Source of the DNA: an uncultured Treponema sp.
GTDB taxonomy: Bacteria > Spirochaetota > Spirochaetia > Treponematales > Treponemataceae
Direction of reading: 5' to 3'
Assembly (NCBI GenBank): GCA_934718065.1
Contig: CAKUZR010000011.1
Span: 1-64,000, forward strand
Length of the DNA: 64,000 nucleotides
Positions within the stretch are counted from its first letter, which is position 1; every line of letters begins with the position of its first letter. The notes below the pieces were generated by a model. It searched no databases and was not told where the DNA came from. It was given only the letters and a program-made list of their open reading frames with translations. Of this stretch, positions 1 to 7,898 are shown one piece after another. The position numbers and the translations under genes were made by a program.

Positions 1-57
1 TTTTTGTATGTTGCAATTTCATTATAACAGATGGTTGGAAACCTTTTTTATGGGGAA

Positions 58-492
58 TTATATTTTACTGCTTACCTCTGATGAAATTGCTTTTTTATTT
101 TTAGTTTTCAATATTTCTAAAGGGTTTTGTGTTGCAACAGTTGCCATTGCCTGTAATCCTGCGATTACATAATCTAAATTGTTGCTTTCCAATCCTTTGT
201 CTATGACTTCTTCAAATTTGTCGAAATTTTTAGCTCTTTCTTTGAAATGAGTTGTTATGGTTTGTTCAATTACATTGATTTTCTTTAGCTCATTATCCAG
301 CTGTTGTGAATCTTTTGCAATTTTTGCAAGTTCAATATCTCTTCTATTAAAAGATTCGGCAATTCGTGCGAAGTTGTTGTACAGGCTTGTTGTTTGCTCT
401 ATGGCATTGCCAAAGTTCTGCATATTAGTAGAAATTTTTGTTTCCAGTTCATCTGTTTCTGTCAAGGCTTTTTCTGTAAAATCATCATTCAT
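58..492 (-). CDS. Small coiled-coil protein of the AT-rich cassette (unknown)
   Basis: I do not recognise this 144-residue protein. It is polar, with no signal peptide or membrane segment, and its middle (about residues 15-90) is rich in charged residues and leucine/isoleucine in a pattern that suggests long helices or a coiled coil. The ATG start at 492 has only a weak ribosome-binding sequence. It is the last gene seen of a minus-strand run after the EcsC-like gene and the coiled-coil gene at 549-1676, with a gap of about 56 bases, so it is probably in the same operon. The stretch is much richer in A and T than the genes to its right, which suggests a separate origin. Function cannot be assigned. 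Confidence 0.6.
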   Translation of the reverse strand: MNDDFTEKALTETDELETKISTNMQNFGNAIEQTTSLYNNFARIAESFNRRDIELAKIAKDSQQLDNELKKINVIEQTITTHFKERAKNFDKFEEVIDKGLESNNLDYVIAGLQAMATVATQNPLEILKTKNKKAISSEVSSKI

Positions 493-548
493 TTGAGCAC
501 TGTTTCTTGGTGCTATTTTATTTTCTCTCAGATATTTATTATAGTTCC

Positions 549-1676
549 TTAAAATTTTGCGTCTGTTATGGTCATTAAGTATTTCATTACTTCGTACAAC
601 TTTCCAAAAATCAAGTCTTTTTCTTCTTTTGTGTAGAATCCGTCTGAGCGTAATTTTCGCGCTTCCGCCGTTTTTGTTGGATCTCCAGCTGGGAAAATCG
701 TGTTGTATACTATTTCATAAGATTTAGAGTACGCATCCAAAGCCGTGTTTATTCCATTTGACAATTCAATTGCTCTTTGTGTGTATGATGAAACTAATGA
801 TCTGTTCTCTTCTATTGTTTTTATATTTTCTTGAATCTTTAGGTTTGCATCGTTGTAGGCTTTTGTCTTTTTCTCGTTGGCTTCAGAATGTTCTGCTAAA
901 TATGCTATTCCAGTAATTGCTGAAAAAGCTGCGTTTATACCAAATTCCATTTCATTTCCAGATTTAAAAAGTCTTTCAAAACTTTTGCCTGCAACTTTCT
1001 TGCTTGCATTAAGATTTGAATCTATTTCTGATATCTCATTAGTTATAACATCATCAGAAATAGAATATTCAGGTTCTTTTTTTATTTTTAAATCAAATAA
1101 TGATTTTCTTTCTTTGGGATTTATTTTATTTGTAAGATTCTTTATTTTTGATGCTAATAAATTTGCATTTTCAATTGAAATTTCGTATTTAAGTCTTGCA
1201 CAGTCTAAATCAGTTTTAAAAATCTCAAAGCGCGTAAAATAAATGCTACGTACTCTTTGCATATTTAAGTAATTCTCTTCAGCTTCTTCGGCTTCGGTCT
1301 CACCGCCGTCAATTGTGTCGCAAATAAAATTAAAAGCTTTGCCAAGCATAGAAGTTGAAGATTGTTTTTTATGCTTCTTTGGTTTGTATTTTCTCAGCAG
1401 TTGTTCAGGTTCTTTTTCTTCCCTTTCATTGTCATACTTTTCTTTGAGAATATAAAGCTGATTTTGAAGCTGATTAATAGAACTGTTCATTTGATTTATG
1501 TTGGAAATTCTTTGCATTTCTATTTCTTTAGGGATTATTTCCAATTTTTCTTTTACTTCATTGGGATATTTTCTGTACGTTTTTGAGAATTCAGGAGAAT
1601 TGCTTAATAGTTTGTTCAATCTTGCTTCTGTGACTTTTTCTAGGTCAATGTTTTTTTTTATGAAGAAAATACGCAA
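549..1676 (-). CDS. Coiled-coil protein, probably membrane-anchored through a frameshifted leader
   Basis: This frame gives 375 residues from a TTG start at 1676 that has no ribosome-binding sequence. The protein is rich in Lys, Glu and Asn, with coiled-coil-like stretches around residues 45-90 and 150-185 and a short small-residue segment (about residues 240-260) that could be a hairpin helix. The family is unknown to me. The start is doubtful: a better initiated small reading frame (1645-1779) encodes a hydrophobic leader and runs into this frame over a run of nine A (minus strand) at 1651-1659. Losing one A there would join the two into one anchored protein. It lies between the EcsC-like gene and the 144-residue gene and is AT-rich like them. 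Confidence 0.55.
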   Translation of the reverse strand: MRIFFIKKNIDLEKVTEARLNKLLSNSPEFSKTYRKYPNEVKEKLEIIPKEIEMQRISNINQMNSSINQLQNQLYILKEKYDNEREEKEPEQLLRKYKPKKHKKQSSTSMLGKAFNFICDTIDGGETEAEEAEENYLNMQRVRSIYFTRFEIFKTDLDCARLKYEISIENANLLASKIKNLTNKINPKERKSLFDLKIKKEPEYSISDDVITNEISEIDSNLNASKKVAGKSFERLFKSGNEMEFGINAAFSAITGIAYLAEHSEANEKKTKAYNDANLKIQENIKTIEENRSLVSSYTQRAIELSNGINTALDAYSKSYEIVYNTIFPAGDPTKTAEARKLRSDGFYTKEEKDLIFGKLYEVMKYLMTITDAKF

Positions 1677-1779
1677 GATCGCAAATTTTTTTATTTTTTG
1701 TACGTTTGCTTATTATTATGCAAGTAATAGTGATAGTAATAATAATAAATAATATAATAAGAATTATTGCTATAAGCAT
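1645..1779 (-). CDS. 44-codon membrane leader overlapping the next frame
   Basis: The minus strand has ATG at 1779 preceded by GGGAG at 1786-1790 with six bases between, a good ribosome-binding arrangement. The reading frame encodes a very hydrophobic Ile/Leu/Thr segment (residues 2-23), then a basic stretch (Ser-Lys-Arg-Thr-Lys-Asn-Lys-Lys), and stops at TGA 1645-1647. Just before the stop it crosses nine A in a row (1651-1659). Removing one A continues it as Lys-Lys-Asn-Ile-Asp-Leu into the 375-residue frame. I infer that this is the true N terminus of the coiled-coil protein, made by slippage on the A run or interrupted by an indel. It could also be a free-standing small membrane peptide. 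Confidence 0.5.
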   Translation of the reverse strand: MLIAIILIILFIIITITITCIIISKRTKNKKICDLAYFLHKKKH

Positions 1780-1832
1780 TTCAGTCTCCCTTTTTCTGAT
1801 GGTTTCGATGAATTTTAAAATAGAACTGTTTA

Positions 1833-2558
1833 TTATTCGTTGGAATAATTTTTCTCAAATTCAAGGCTTAATTGTTCTTTTAACTTCTTGCAACTTGGCT
1901 GGAACATTGCAAGTGTGAGTCCTCCTGATATAAAACCAGAAACTATTGGTATTGCTTTTGAAACACCTTTTGCAAATACTTGTTTTGTCATATTTTTTCC
2001 AAGAACTTTTGCAATTTGCTTGACTAAAGGATAGATGGCTCCTTTTGTTAATGCCATTTGTGGAAGTTTTTTTATAGCTTGTGCTTGCAAGCATTTTGAA
2101 ACAGCTGTTAAAGCGGAATTTGCAACTCCAAGACCGCTCATGACACCTAAAAATATAAGTATATAGTTTATAGATTCTGCTGTCGCATTTTCCAAGTCGA
2201 ATTCTGGCCATCCGTAAATGTAAGCTAGTTCTTGGATTACTCGAATAGAGAAGGCATAGTATTGAGCTAAATCTCCAGGAATCGTTCCAATCAAAGCTAA
2301 GCCTCCTGGTATTCCTAGTCCAAAGGATGATATTGTAGATTTTGCAGTTTCAGAAGCAATAATTCTTTCCGCAGCTTTATTAAGGATTTTTTTGTCTATT
2401 CCTGCATGAAAAGTTCCTTGTTCTATTGCGATTTTTATTTCTTCCTGGGAGCAGTCTTTTCCTAAGCTTTTTTGTAAAAATTCTGCTCTGTTGATGTGAA
2501 CCAGTGGTAATTTTATGGCTTCTCCTAAGATAGGAATTAATGAATTTTCAGTTTCCAT
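1833..2558 (-). CDS. EcsC-like membrane-associated protein
   Basis: The protein of 241 residues has a glycine/proline-rich hydrophobic stretch (IPGGLALIGTIPGDLAQYY, about residues 84-102), followed by a helix and the tripeptide Tyr-Gly-Trp. This resembles the EcsC family, whose biochemical role is not established. Further hydrophobic segments lie near residues 128-146 and 198-220. I prefer the ATG at 2558, because GGAG sits at 2565-2568 with six bases between; a TTG at 2570 would overlap that site. It is the first gene of the minus-strand cassette and faces the Xre regulator across about 120 bases with inverted repeats, so that regulator may control it. The family assignment rests on pattern memory only. 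Confidence 0.5.
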   Translation of the reverse strand: METENSLIPILGEAIKLPLVHINRAEFLQKSLGKDCSQEEIKIAIEQGTFHAGIDKKILNKAAERIIASETAKSTISSFGLGIPGGLALIGTIPGDLAQYYAFSIRVIQELAYIYGWPEFDLENATAESINYILIFLGVMSGLGVANSALTAVSKCLQAQAIKKLPQMALTKGAIYPLVKQIAKVLGKNMTKQVFAKGVSKAIPIVSGFISGGLTLAMFQPSCKKLKEQLSLEFEKNYSNE

Positions 2559-2602
2559 TTTTATCTCCAATATATAATAATTAAGTTTCTTTAATTACTT
2601 AA

Positions 2603-2665
2603 TTAAGCGTTTTGTGAAAATGTTATACACCTATAAAAGCGTGAAATCAAATTTAAAACGCTTAA
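2603..2665. promoter_or_regulatory. Operator-like inverted repeat between cassette and xre gene
   Basis: TTAAGCGTTTT at 2603-2613 and its exact reverse complement AAAACGCTTAA at 2655-2665 flank the space between the divergent genes. A third related core, AAAGCGT, lies near 2637. The right-hand arm ends six bases before a TATAAT at 2671-2676. Binding by the adjacent Xre-type protein to regulate itself and the cassette is inferred. Confidence 0.4.
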
Positions 2666-2670
2666 AAAAG

Positions 2671-2676
2671 TATAAT
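2671..2676 (+). promoter_or_regulatory. TATAAT -10 element giving a possibly leaderless xre mRNA
   Basis: TATAAT ends seven bases upstream of the ATG at 2683, so transcription would begin at or next to the A of the start codon. No ribosome-binding sequence precedes that ATG, in line with a leaderless message. No convincing -35 element is visible. Confidence 0.4.
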
Positions 2677-2682
2677 TCAGTT

Positions 2683-2994
2683 ATGACGTTTGCAGAAAAT
2701 CTTCGGGAACTTTTGGATTTTAAGGGCGTGGAATTGAAGGAGCTTTCCGCGGGAACTGGAATAAGCAAAAATACTCTTGATAATTATCTTTCTGGGCAAA
2801 AGTCTTTGCCGAATGTTGAAAACGGCGTAAAAATTGCAAAGTATCTGGGAGTTTCTGTTGAATATCTTGTGGAAGGTCGCCGCTCGAAGGAAAGTCCTGT
2901 TATTCCGTTGGAAACCGTGATTTCAAATCTGAATAAACTTAACAAAACCGACTACGAATCCGTTGCGAACATTGTAAAATCCCTGGCCAGGTAA
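2683..2994 (+). CDS. Xre-family helix-turn-helix regulator
   Basis: A 103-residue DNA-binding protein. Residues about 6-62 form a HTH_3/Xre domain (LRELLDFKGVELKELS, then GISKNTLDNYLSGQ as the turn and recognition helix, then LGVSVEYLVEG). The remaining 40 residues form a short C-terminal helix that could mediate dimerisation. I chose ATG 2683, because the domain starts there as in the family and a TATAAT lies directly upstream. GTG 2614 or ATG 2620 would add an unusual basic extension that crosses the operator-like repeat. It faces the AT-rich cassette and probably regulates it and itself; this is inferred from position and repeats, not shown. Confidence 0.75.
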   Translation: MTFAENLRELLDFKGVELKELSAGTGISKNTLDNYLSGQKSLPNVENGVKIAKYLGVSVEYLVEGRRSKESPVIPLETVISNLNKLNKTDYESVANIVKSLAR

Positions 2995-3003
2995 GATTTT
3001 TGG

Positions 3004-3107
3004 CGCTTGAATCAATAAAAGTGCGAAGCACTCGAATTAATTCAAGCGTAGCGTGAGCCAAATCCATCTGAGCAAACTGGAAATATGCCGAAAGCGATTT
3101 TTCAGGA
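3004..3107. repeat. Dispersed repeat, copy 1 (carries a short conserved frame)
   Basis: This segment just after the xre stop recurs in inverted orientation at about 56166-56270. Read on the minus strand, both copies give the peptide core SAYFQFAQMDLA followed by LIRVLRT. The match is close in DNA, with a few substitutions, some silent and some not. It may be a mobile or regulatory repeat, or the remains of a small gene family. Confidence 0.7.
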
Positions 3108-3152
3108 TTTATAAAAAACACGCCATTCGGGCTATTCATAATTTTTCAAAAT

Positions 3153-3188
3153 AAAAAAAAGACTTCCTGATTTCGGAAGTCTTTTTTT
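3153..3188. terminator. Bidirectional terminator between xre and ppdK
   Basis: AAAAAAAAGACTTCC (3153-3167) pairs with GGAAGTCTTTTTTT (3175-3188) around a seven-base loop. It has an A run on one side and a T run on the other, so it can stop transcription from both converging genes. Confidence 0.8.
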
Positions 3189-3206
3189 GTTATCCTCTAA
3201 TTACAG

Positions 3207-3279
3207 CCTGTGCGCATCGCAGCGGAGCTGCTACTCGCACAGGATTGCATCTGCAAAACAAGAGTTTCGACAGATGCAA
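3207..3279. repeat. Two hairpins next to a duplicated ppdK tail
   Basis: CCTGTGCG (3207-3214) pairs with CGCACAGG (3236-3243), with an inner GCAGC/GCTGC stem. TGCATCTG (3246-3253) pairs with CAGATGCA (3272-3279). The 16-17 bases from about 3200 (AATTACAGCCTGTGCGC) also occur inside the end of ppdK at about 3308, so this looks like a small duplication of the gene's 3' end. It may add to transcript termination or stability for ppdK. Confidence 0.5.
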
Positions 3280-3292
3280 GTTTTTTCAGTTA

Positions 3293-5980
3293 TTATTTAG
3301 ACGCTTTAATTACAGCCTGTGCGCCTGCAAGTCGTGCTGCTGGAACGCGGAATGGTGAGCAAGATACGTAGTTCAAGCCGAGCTTGTAGCACAATGCGAT
3401 AGAAGCCGGGTCTCCGCCGTGTTCACCGCAGATTCCAAGGTGAAGGTCAGCTTTTACTGAGCGTCCCTTTTCTTCTGCAAGGCCGATCATTACGCCAACG
3501 CCATCTTCGTCCAAAGTCTTGAATGGATCCTGAAGAAGAACTTTCTGGTCAAGGTAAGAATCAATGAACTTAGAGTAGTCATCGCGGCTGAAGCCGAATG
3601 TTGTCTGTGTAAGATCGTTTGTTCCGAATGAGAAGAAGTCTGCGTATTCAGCGATTTTGTCTGCTGTTGCCGCTGCACGTGGGAATTCAATCATAGAACC
3701 AATCTGGAACTTCAATGAAACTTTTTCATCTTCGTTTACTTTTGCAATTACAGCTTCTGCCTGAGCGCGGATCTGTTTCAATTCTGCAAATGTAGTTACG
3801 TTTGGAATCATGATGCGAACATCGTGCTTAAGACCTTCTTTTTCAGCCTGAGCTGTTGCGCGTGCAATAGCTTCAACCTGCATTTCGTAAATCTCTGGAT
3901 ATGTGATAGCAAGACGGCATCCGCGGTGACCAAGCATCGGGTTGTGTTCGTTCAATTCAGAGTATTTCTTTTCAATGAAGTCAACTTTTACGCCGAGTTT
4001 CTTAGCCAAAGCTTTAGCCAAAGCCGGTGTTTCAGCCTGAACGAATTCGTTGAGCGGCGGGTCAAGAAGACGGATTGTTACAGCGCGTCCTTCCATTGTT
4101 TTGATGATATTGTAGAAGTCTTTCTGCTGAAGCGGAAGAATTGCTGCAAGGTTAGCTTTTCTTTCTTCTGTTGAGTCAGAAATAATCATCTTCTGGAAAG
4201 AAGTGAGTTTTGGCTCTTCAAAGAACATATGTTCTGTTCGGCAAAGACCGATTCCGGCAGCACCAAAGCGGAATGCCTGTGGAGCTTCGTTCTGTTCTGC
4301 GTTTGCAAGAACGTCGAAGCCTTTTACTGTTTTTCCAGAAGGAGTTGTGCGAACTGAAGAAGCGCGGATTTCGTCTGCCCAGCCAAGGAATGTCTCAAGG
4401 TCGCCTGAAACAGCAGCTGGAGTTACAGGAATTACTTCACCGTAAACGTTTCCTGTTGAACCGTCGATAGAAATGAAGTCGCCTTTCTTGAATTTCTTTC
4501 CGCCGATTGTAACAGAATCTTTTCCATTGAATACAACATCTGAACAACCGCAAACACAAGGAGTTCCCATACCACGGGCAACTACGGCAGCGTGTGAAGT
4601 TCGTCCGCCAGTTGAAGTCAAGATACCCTGTGCAACGTACATTCCGGCAATGTCATCTGGAGAAGTTTCTTTGCGAACGAGCATAACTTTCTTTCCAGCT
4701 TTGTCCCATTCAACTGCTTCTTCAGCTGTGAATACAATCTGTCCGCATCCTGCTCCTGGTGAAGCGTTGAGCGCAGAAGCCAAAGGTTTTGCTGATTTAA
4801 GAGCTTTTGAGTCAAACTGCGGGTGAAGGAGCTGGTCAAGCTGATCTGGCTTTACGCGGAGAAGAGCTTCTTCTTTTGTAATCATTCCTTCGCCAACCAT
4901 GTCTACTGCCATCTTTACAGCTGCAGGACCAGTTCGTTTTCCGTTTCGGCACTGAAGCATGAAGAGTTTTCCTTCCTGTACAGTGAATTCCATGTCCTGC
5001 ATGTCGCGGTAGTGAGCTTCAAGTCGGTCTCGGATTGTAGAGATTTCCTTGAAGATTTCCGGCTGCTGTTTTTCAAGAGCAGAAATGTCCATTGGTGTGC
5101 GGATACCAGCTACAACGTCTTCGCCCTGAGCGTTGATAAGGTATTCAGCCATGAAGTGGTTCTCGCCAGTTGAAGGGTCGCGTGAGAATGCAACACCAGT
5201 TCCTGAAGTTTCGCCCATGTTTCCGAAAACCATCGCCATAACTGTTACGGCTGTTCCCTTGATAACATTTTCATCAATATTGTTGAGCTTTCTGTAAATG
5301 ATAGCGCGCTCGTTCATCCAAGAACCGAATACAGCGCCGATAGCAGCCCACATCTGGTCTTTTGGATTCTGAGGGAAATCTTCGCCCTTTTCTTTTTTGT
5401 ACATTTCCTTGTACTTTGCAACGATTGTCTGAAGCTCTTCTGTTGTAAGCTCAGTGTCCTGCTTGATTCCGCGGACAGCTTTTACTTCGTCAATGATTGC
5501 TTCGAATTTAGCGTGCTCAACGCCCATTGCAACGTCACCGAACATCTGGATGAATCGTCGGTAAGCATCCCATGCAAAGCGCGGGTTGTTTGTTTTGTTG
5601 GCAAGTCCAACAACTGATTTATCGTTAAGACCAAGGTTGAGGATTGTATCCATCATACCAGGCATAGATTCAGCCGCACCAGAACGAACTGAAACAAGCA
5701 AAGGATCATTTTCATCGCCAAGCTTTTTGCCGAAAACAGTTTCGAGCTTGTTAAGGTATTCATCAACCTGCGCTGCGAGTTCTGCAGGATATTTTCTGCC
5801 AAGCTTGTAGTATTCCTGACAAACGTCGATTGAAATTGTGAATCCCGGTGGAACTGGAAGACTCAAAGGAGCCTTTGCCATCTGAGCAAGGTTAGCGCCT
5901 TTGCCGCCAAGGATTGGACGCATTGATTCATCGCCTTCTGCGTCGCCGTTACCAAAAAAGTAAACATACTTTGTAGCCAT
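3293..5980 (-). CDS. ppdK: Pyruvate, phosphate dikinase
   Basis: Catalyses the reversible conversion of phosphoenolpyruvate, AMP and pyrophosphate to pyruvate, ATP and phosphate in the cytoplasm. It is a glycolytic ATP-gaining step in many anaerobes. The 895-residue length is normal for the family. The N-terminal nucleotide-binding part begins with GGKGANLAQMA. The swivelling phosphohistidine domain has GGRTSHAAV with the histidine near residue 463. The C-terminal PEP/pyruvate barrel contains GTNDLTQTT and ends with GICGEHGGDP, which carries the family's catalytic cysteine region. The ATG at 5980 has GGAG upstream on the minus strand, and a strong promoter lies at 6020-6048. It is a single-gene unit, with terminators downstream, divergent from the polyene cluster. 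Confidence 0.97.
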   Translation of the reverse strand: MATKYVYFFGNGDAEGDESMRPILGGKGANLAQMAKAPLSLPVPPGFTISIDVCQEYYKLGRKYPAELAAQVDEYLNKLETVFGKKLGDENDPLLVSVRSGAAESMPGMMDTILNLGLNDKSVVGLANKTNNPRFAWDAYRRFIQMFGDVAMGVEHAKFEAIIDEVKAVRGIKQDTELTTEELQTIVAKYKEMYKKEKGEDFPQNPKDQMWAAIGAVFGSWMNERAIIYRKLNNIDENVIKGTAVTVMAMVFGNMGETSGTGVAFSRDPSTGENHFMAEYLINAQGEDVVAGIRTPMDISALEKQQPEIFKEISTIRDRLEAHYRDMQDMEFTVQEGKLFMLQCRNGKRTGPAAVKMAVDMVGEGMITKEEALLRVKPDQLDQLLHPQFDSKALKSAKPLASALNASPGAGCGQIVFTAEEAVEWDKAGKKVMLVRKETSPDDIAGMYVAQGILTSTGGRTSHAAVVARGMGTPCVCGCSDVVFNGKDSVTIGGKKFKKGDFISIDGSTGNVYGEVIPVTPAAVSGDLETFLGWADEIRASSVRTTPSGKTVKGFDVLANAEQNEAPQAFRFGAAGIGLCRTEHMFFEEPKLTSFQKMIISDSTEERKANLAAILPLQQKDFYNIIKTMEGRAVTIRLLDPPLNEFVQAETPALAKALAKKLGVKVDFIEKKYSELNEHNPMLGHRGCRLAITYPEIYEMQVEAIARATAQAEKEGLKHDVRIMIPNVTTFAELKQIRAQAEAVIAKVNEDEKVSLKFQIGSMIEFPRAAATADKIAEYADFFSFGTNDLTQTTFGFSRDDYSKFIDSYLDQKVLLQDPFKTLDEDGVGVMIGLAEEKGRSVKADLHLGICGEHGGDPASIALCYKLGLNYVSCSPFRVPAARLAGAQAVIKASK

Positions 5981-6019
5981 TGATTTTTACTCCAAAAGAG
6001 ATAGATATTAGTATCTAAA

Positions 6020-6048
6020 ATAGTACATTTTATATGAGCAACTGTCAA
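6020..6048 (-). promoter_or_regulatory. Sigma-70-type promoter of ppdK
   Basis: On the minus strand TTGACA (6043-6048) and TACTAT (6020-6025) are separated by 17 bases, a near-consensus arrangement about 40 bases upstream of the ppdK ATG. Confidence 0.75.
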
Positions 6049-6147
6049 TTAAACGCCCGGCATTAAACGCCTGCAAGGAATTCTTTTTGCGGTGGTAATT
6101 TTTTTTTATCCGTGTTACAGTTGAACATATTTGTTTTGGGGATTTTG

Positions 6148-7269
6148 ATGGATTCTTCTTTTTTTGATTACGAGAAATTTAAAAATGACAATATCCGCGC
6201 GGTCGATGCTAAATTTGAAGCCCAGAAAATTGCGTTCGCGCCTTTGACGTTCCAGGCTGTTCGGACAATGATTGAAACCGGAATTCTTTCGGAGATAGAA
6301 AATGCCGGCGACGCTGGAATCACCAGGAAAAATCTGGCTGAAAAAACAAAAGTCAGCGAGTACGGAGTCGGCGTTCTTTGTGAAATGGCTCTTGGAATGA
6401 ATGTTATAAAATTCAGCAGGGATTCAGTTCCCGGCTCGGATGAAACAGAAAAATTTGTGCTTGGAAAAACCGGCTGGATGCTTCTGGAAGACAATCTTAC
6501 AAAAGTGAATTTCTGGTTTACGAACGATATTTGCTACGAGGGCGCGTTCAAACTGAAGGAATCAATTCTGAACGGCAAGCCTGAAGGACTGAAGGTTTTC
6601 GGCGACAAGTGGACGACTGTTTACGAGGCTCTTTCAACTTTGCCGGAAAAAGCGAAGAAATCCTGGTTCGATTTTGACCATTTCTACAGCGATATTGCGT
6701 TTCCAGAGGCGCTTCCGATTGTTTTTGCGGAAAAACCTAGAACAATTGTTGATATTGGCGGAAACACTGCTAAATGGTCGATTGCGTGCTGCAATTATAA
6801 TCCTGACGTAAAAATGACGATTGTGGATTTGCCTGGACAGACTGCTGTCGCTGAAAAAAACGCGGCGGCCGCCGGCTTTGCGGAAAGAATTGGATTCTGC
6901 ACGGGAAATGTTCTTTCAGAGGAAACAAAGCTTCCTTCCGCGCCTGATGCTGTCTGGATGAGCCAGTTCCTTGACTGCTTCAGCCTTCATCAGATTACAA
7001 AAATTCTTAGGAAAGTCCACGAGGCGGCAACAAAAGAAACGAATGTCTACGTTCTGGAGCCGCTCTGGGACAGGCAGCGTTTTGAGACGGCCGCTTATTC
7101 GTTGCAGGCGACTTCGCTTTATTTTACGTGCATTGCGAACGGAAACAGCAAGATGTACCGCTACGAAGAGCTTGTGAACGCAATCTGCGAGGCTGGCTTT
7201 GAGCTGAAAACGGCGCACCACAACCTTGGTTCGAACGCTTATTCACTTTTGGTTTTTAGAAAAAAATAG
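6148..7269 (+). CDS. SAM-dependent methyltransferase, first gene of the aryl-polyene cluster
   Basis: A 373-residue class I methyltransferase of the O-methyltransferase type. The N-terminal 90 residues form a winged-helix/dimerisation-like region. The SAM site is at about residues 200-260, with VDIGGNTAKW (motif I) and TIVDLPGQ (acidic end of strand 2). Such an enzyme could methylate the aryl head group of a polyene. The start at ATG 6148 is supported by GGGG at 6138-6141; the upstream GTG 6112 has no such support. The following gene begins one base after this stop, so the two are co-transcribed. The exact substrate cannot be told from sequence. Confidence 0.8.
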   Translation: MDSSFFDYEKFKNDNIRAVDAKFEAQKIAFAPLTFQAVRTMIETGILSEIENAGDAGITRKNLAEKTKVSEYGVGVLCEMALGMNVIKFSRDSVPGSDETEKFVLGKTGWMLLEDNLTKVNFWFTNDICYEGAFKLKESILNGKPEGLKVFGDKWTTVYEALSTLPEKAKKSWFDFDHFYSDIAFPEALPIVFAEKPRTIVDIGGNTAKWSIACCNYNPDVKMTIVDLPGQTAVAEKNAAAAGFAERIGFCTGNVLSEETKLPSAPDAVWMSQFLDCFSLHQITKILRKVHEAATKETNVYVLEPLWDRQRFETAAYSLQATSLYFTCIANGNSKMYRYEELVNAICEAGFELKTAHHNLGSNAYSLLVFRKK

Positions 7270-7270
7270 A

Positions 7271-7894
7271 ATGAAAGAAATTTTTGTCTCGAATTTTCAT
7301 AAATGGCAAGCGTCTCCTGAAAATCCAAAAGAAAAGCCTAAGCTGGAATTTGCCGACCCGCTTTTTAAGAGGAGGCTCAGCCAGATTACGCGGATGACTG
7401 TTCAGGTTCTGCATGATTTGATTGAGGAAATGCCCGAAGCCGCCTCGCTGAAGCAGGTTTTTGTTTCTTTGCGCGGTGAAATTGAGCGGGAATTTTCTAT
7501 TAATAAGGGAATAATTGAAGATTCGGAGATTCTTCCGGCGGGATTCAGTCTTTCGGTTTTTAATACGCCGGTTGCTGCGGCTTCGCTTGCGCTTAAGCTT
7601 AAGGCTGGATATTCGGTTGTTTATCCTTCTGAGGGGAATTTTTACTCCGCGTTTTTGGGCGCGGCGGCTCCAGTTCTTTCCGGGGCGGAGGAAAAAGTTG
7701 TTCTTGTTTACGCTGACGAATATGTGCCGGATGAATACGGAAAGCTTCAGCCTGAAAACAACTGCGGATTTGCGTTCGCCTGTGTTTTGAGCGCAACCGG
7801 AACAGATGGTTCTGTGTCAATAAATTGTTCAGATAGTGATATAGAAGAGAAATTGAAAAATCCTCTGGAATTTTCAGAAAAAATTTGCAGGTAG
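7271..7894 (+). CDS. Chain-length-factor-like ketosynthase N-terminal domain protein
   Basis: At 207 residues it covers only the N-terminal half of a thiolase-fold ketosynthase (Ketoacyl-synt_2 type). No active-site TACSS-type cysteine is present. Such short proteins are typical of aryl-polyene clusters, where they pair with a full ketosynthase and help set chain length (an ApeC-like role, from family knowledge). The start ATG 7271 follows the methyltransferase stop by one base, suggesting translational coupling. The partner is probably one of the complete ketosynthases at 18350 or 21121; which one is inferred only. Confidence 0.7.
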   Translation: MKEIFVSNFHKWQASPENPKEKPKLEFADPLFKRRLSQITRMTVQVLHDLIEEMPEAASLKQVFVSLRGEIEREFSINKGIIEDSEILPAGFSLSVFNTPVAAASLALKLKAGYSVVYPSEGNFYSAFLGAAAPVLSGAEEKVVLVYADEYVPDEYGKLQPENNCGFAFACVLSATGTDGSVSINCSDSDIEEKLKNPLEFSEKICR

Positions 7895-7898
7895 AAAA

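Noticed and set aside
2939..3139. 66-codon minus-strand frame overlapping the end of xre
   Set aside because: Its middle is the dispersed repeat; the flanking codons come from the xre end and the intergenic DNA. I list the repeat instead of a gene.
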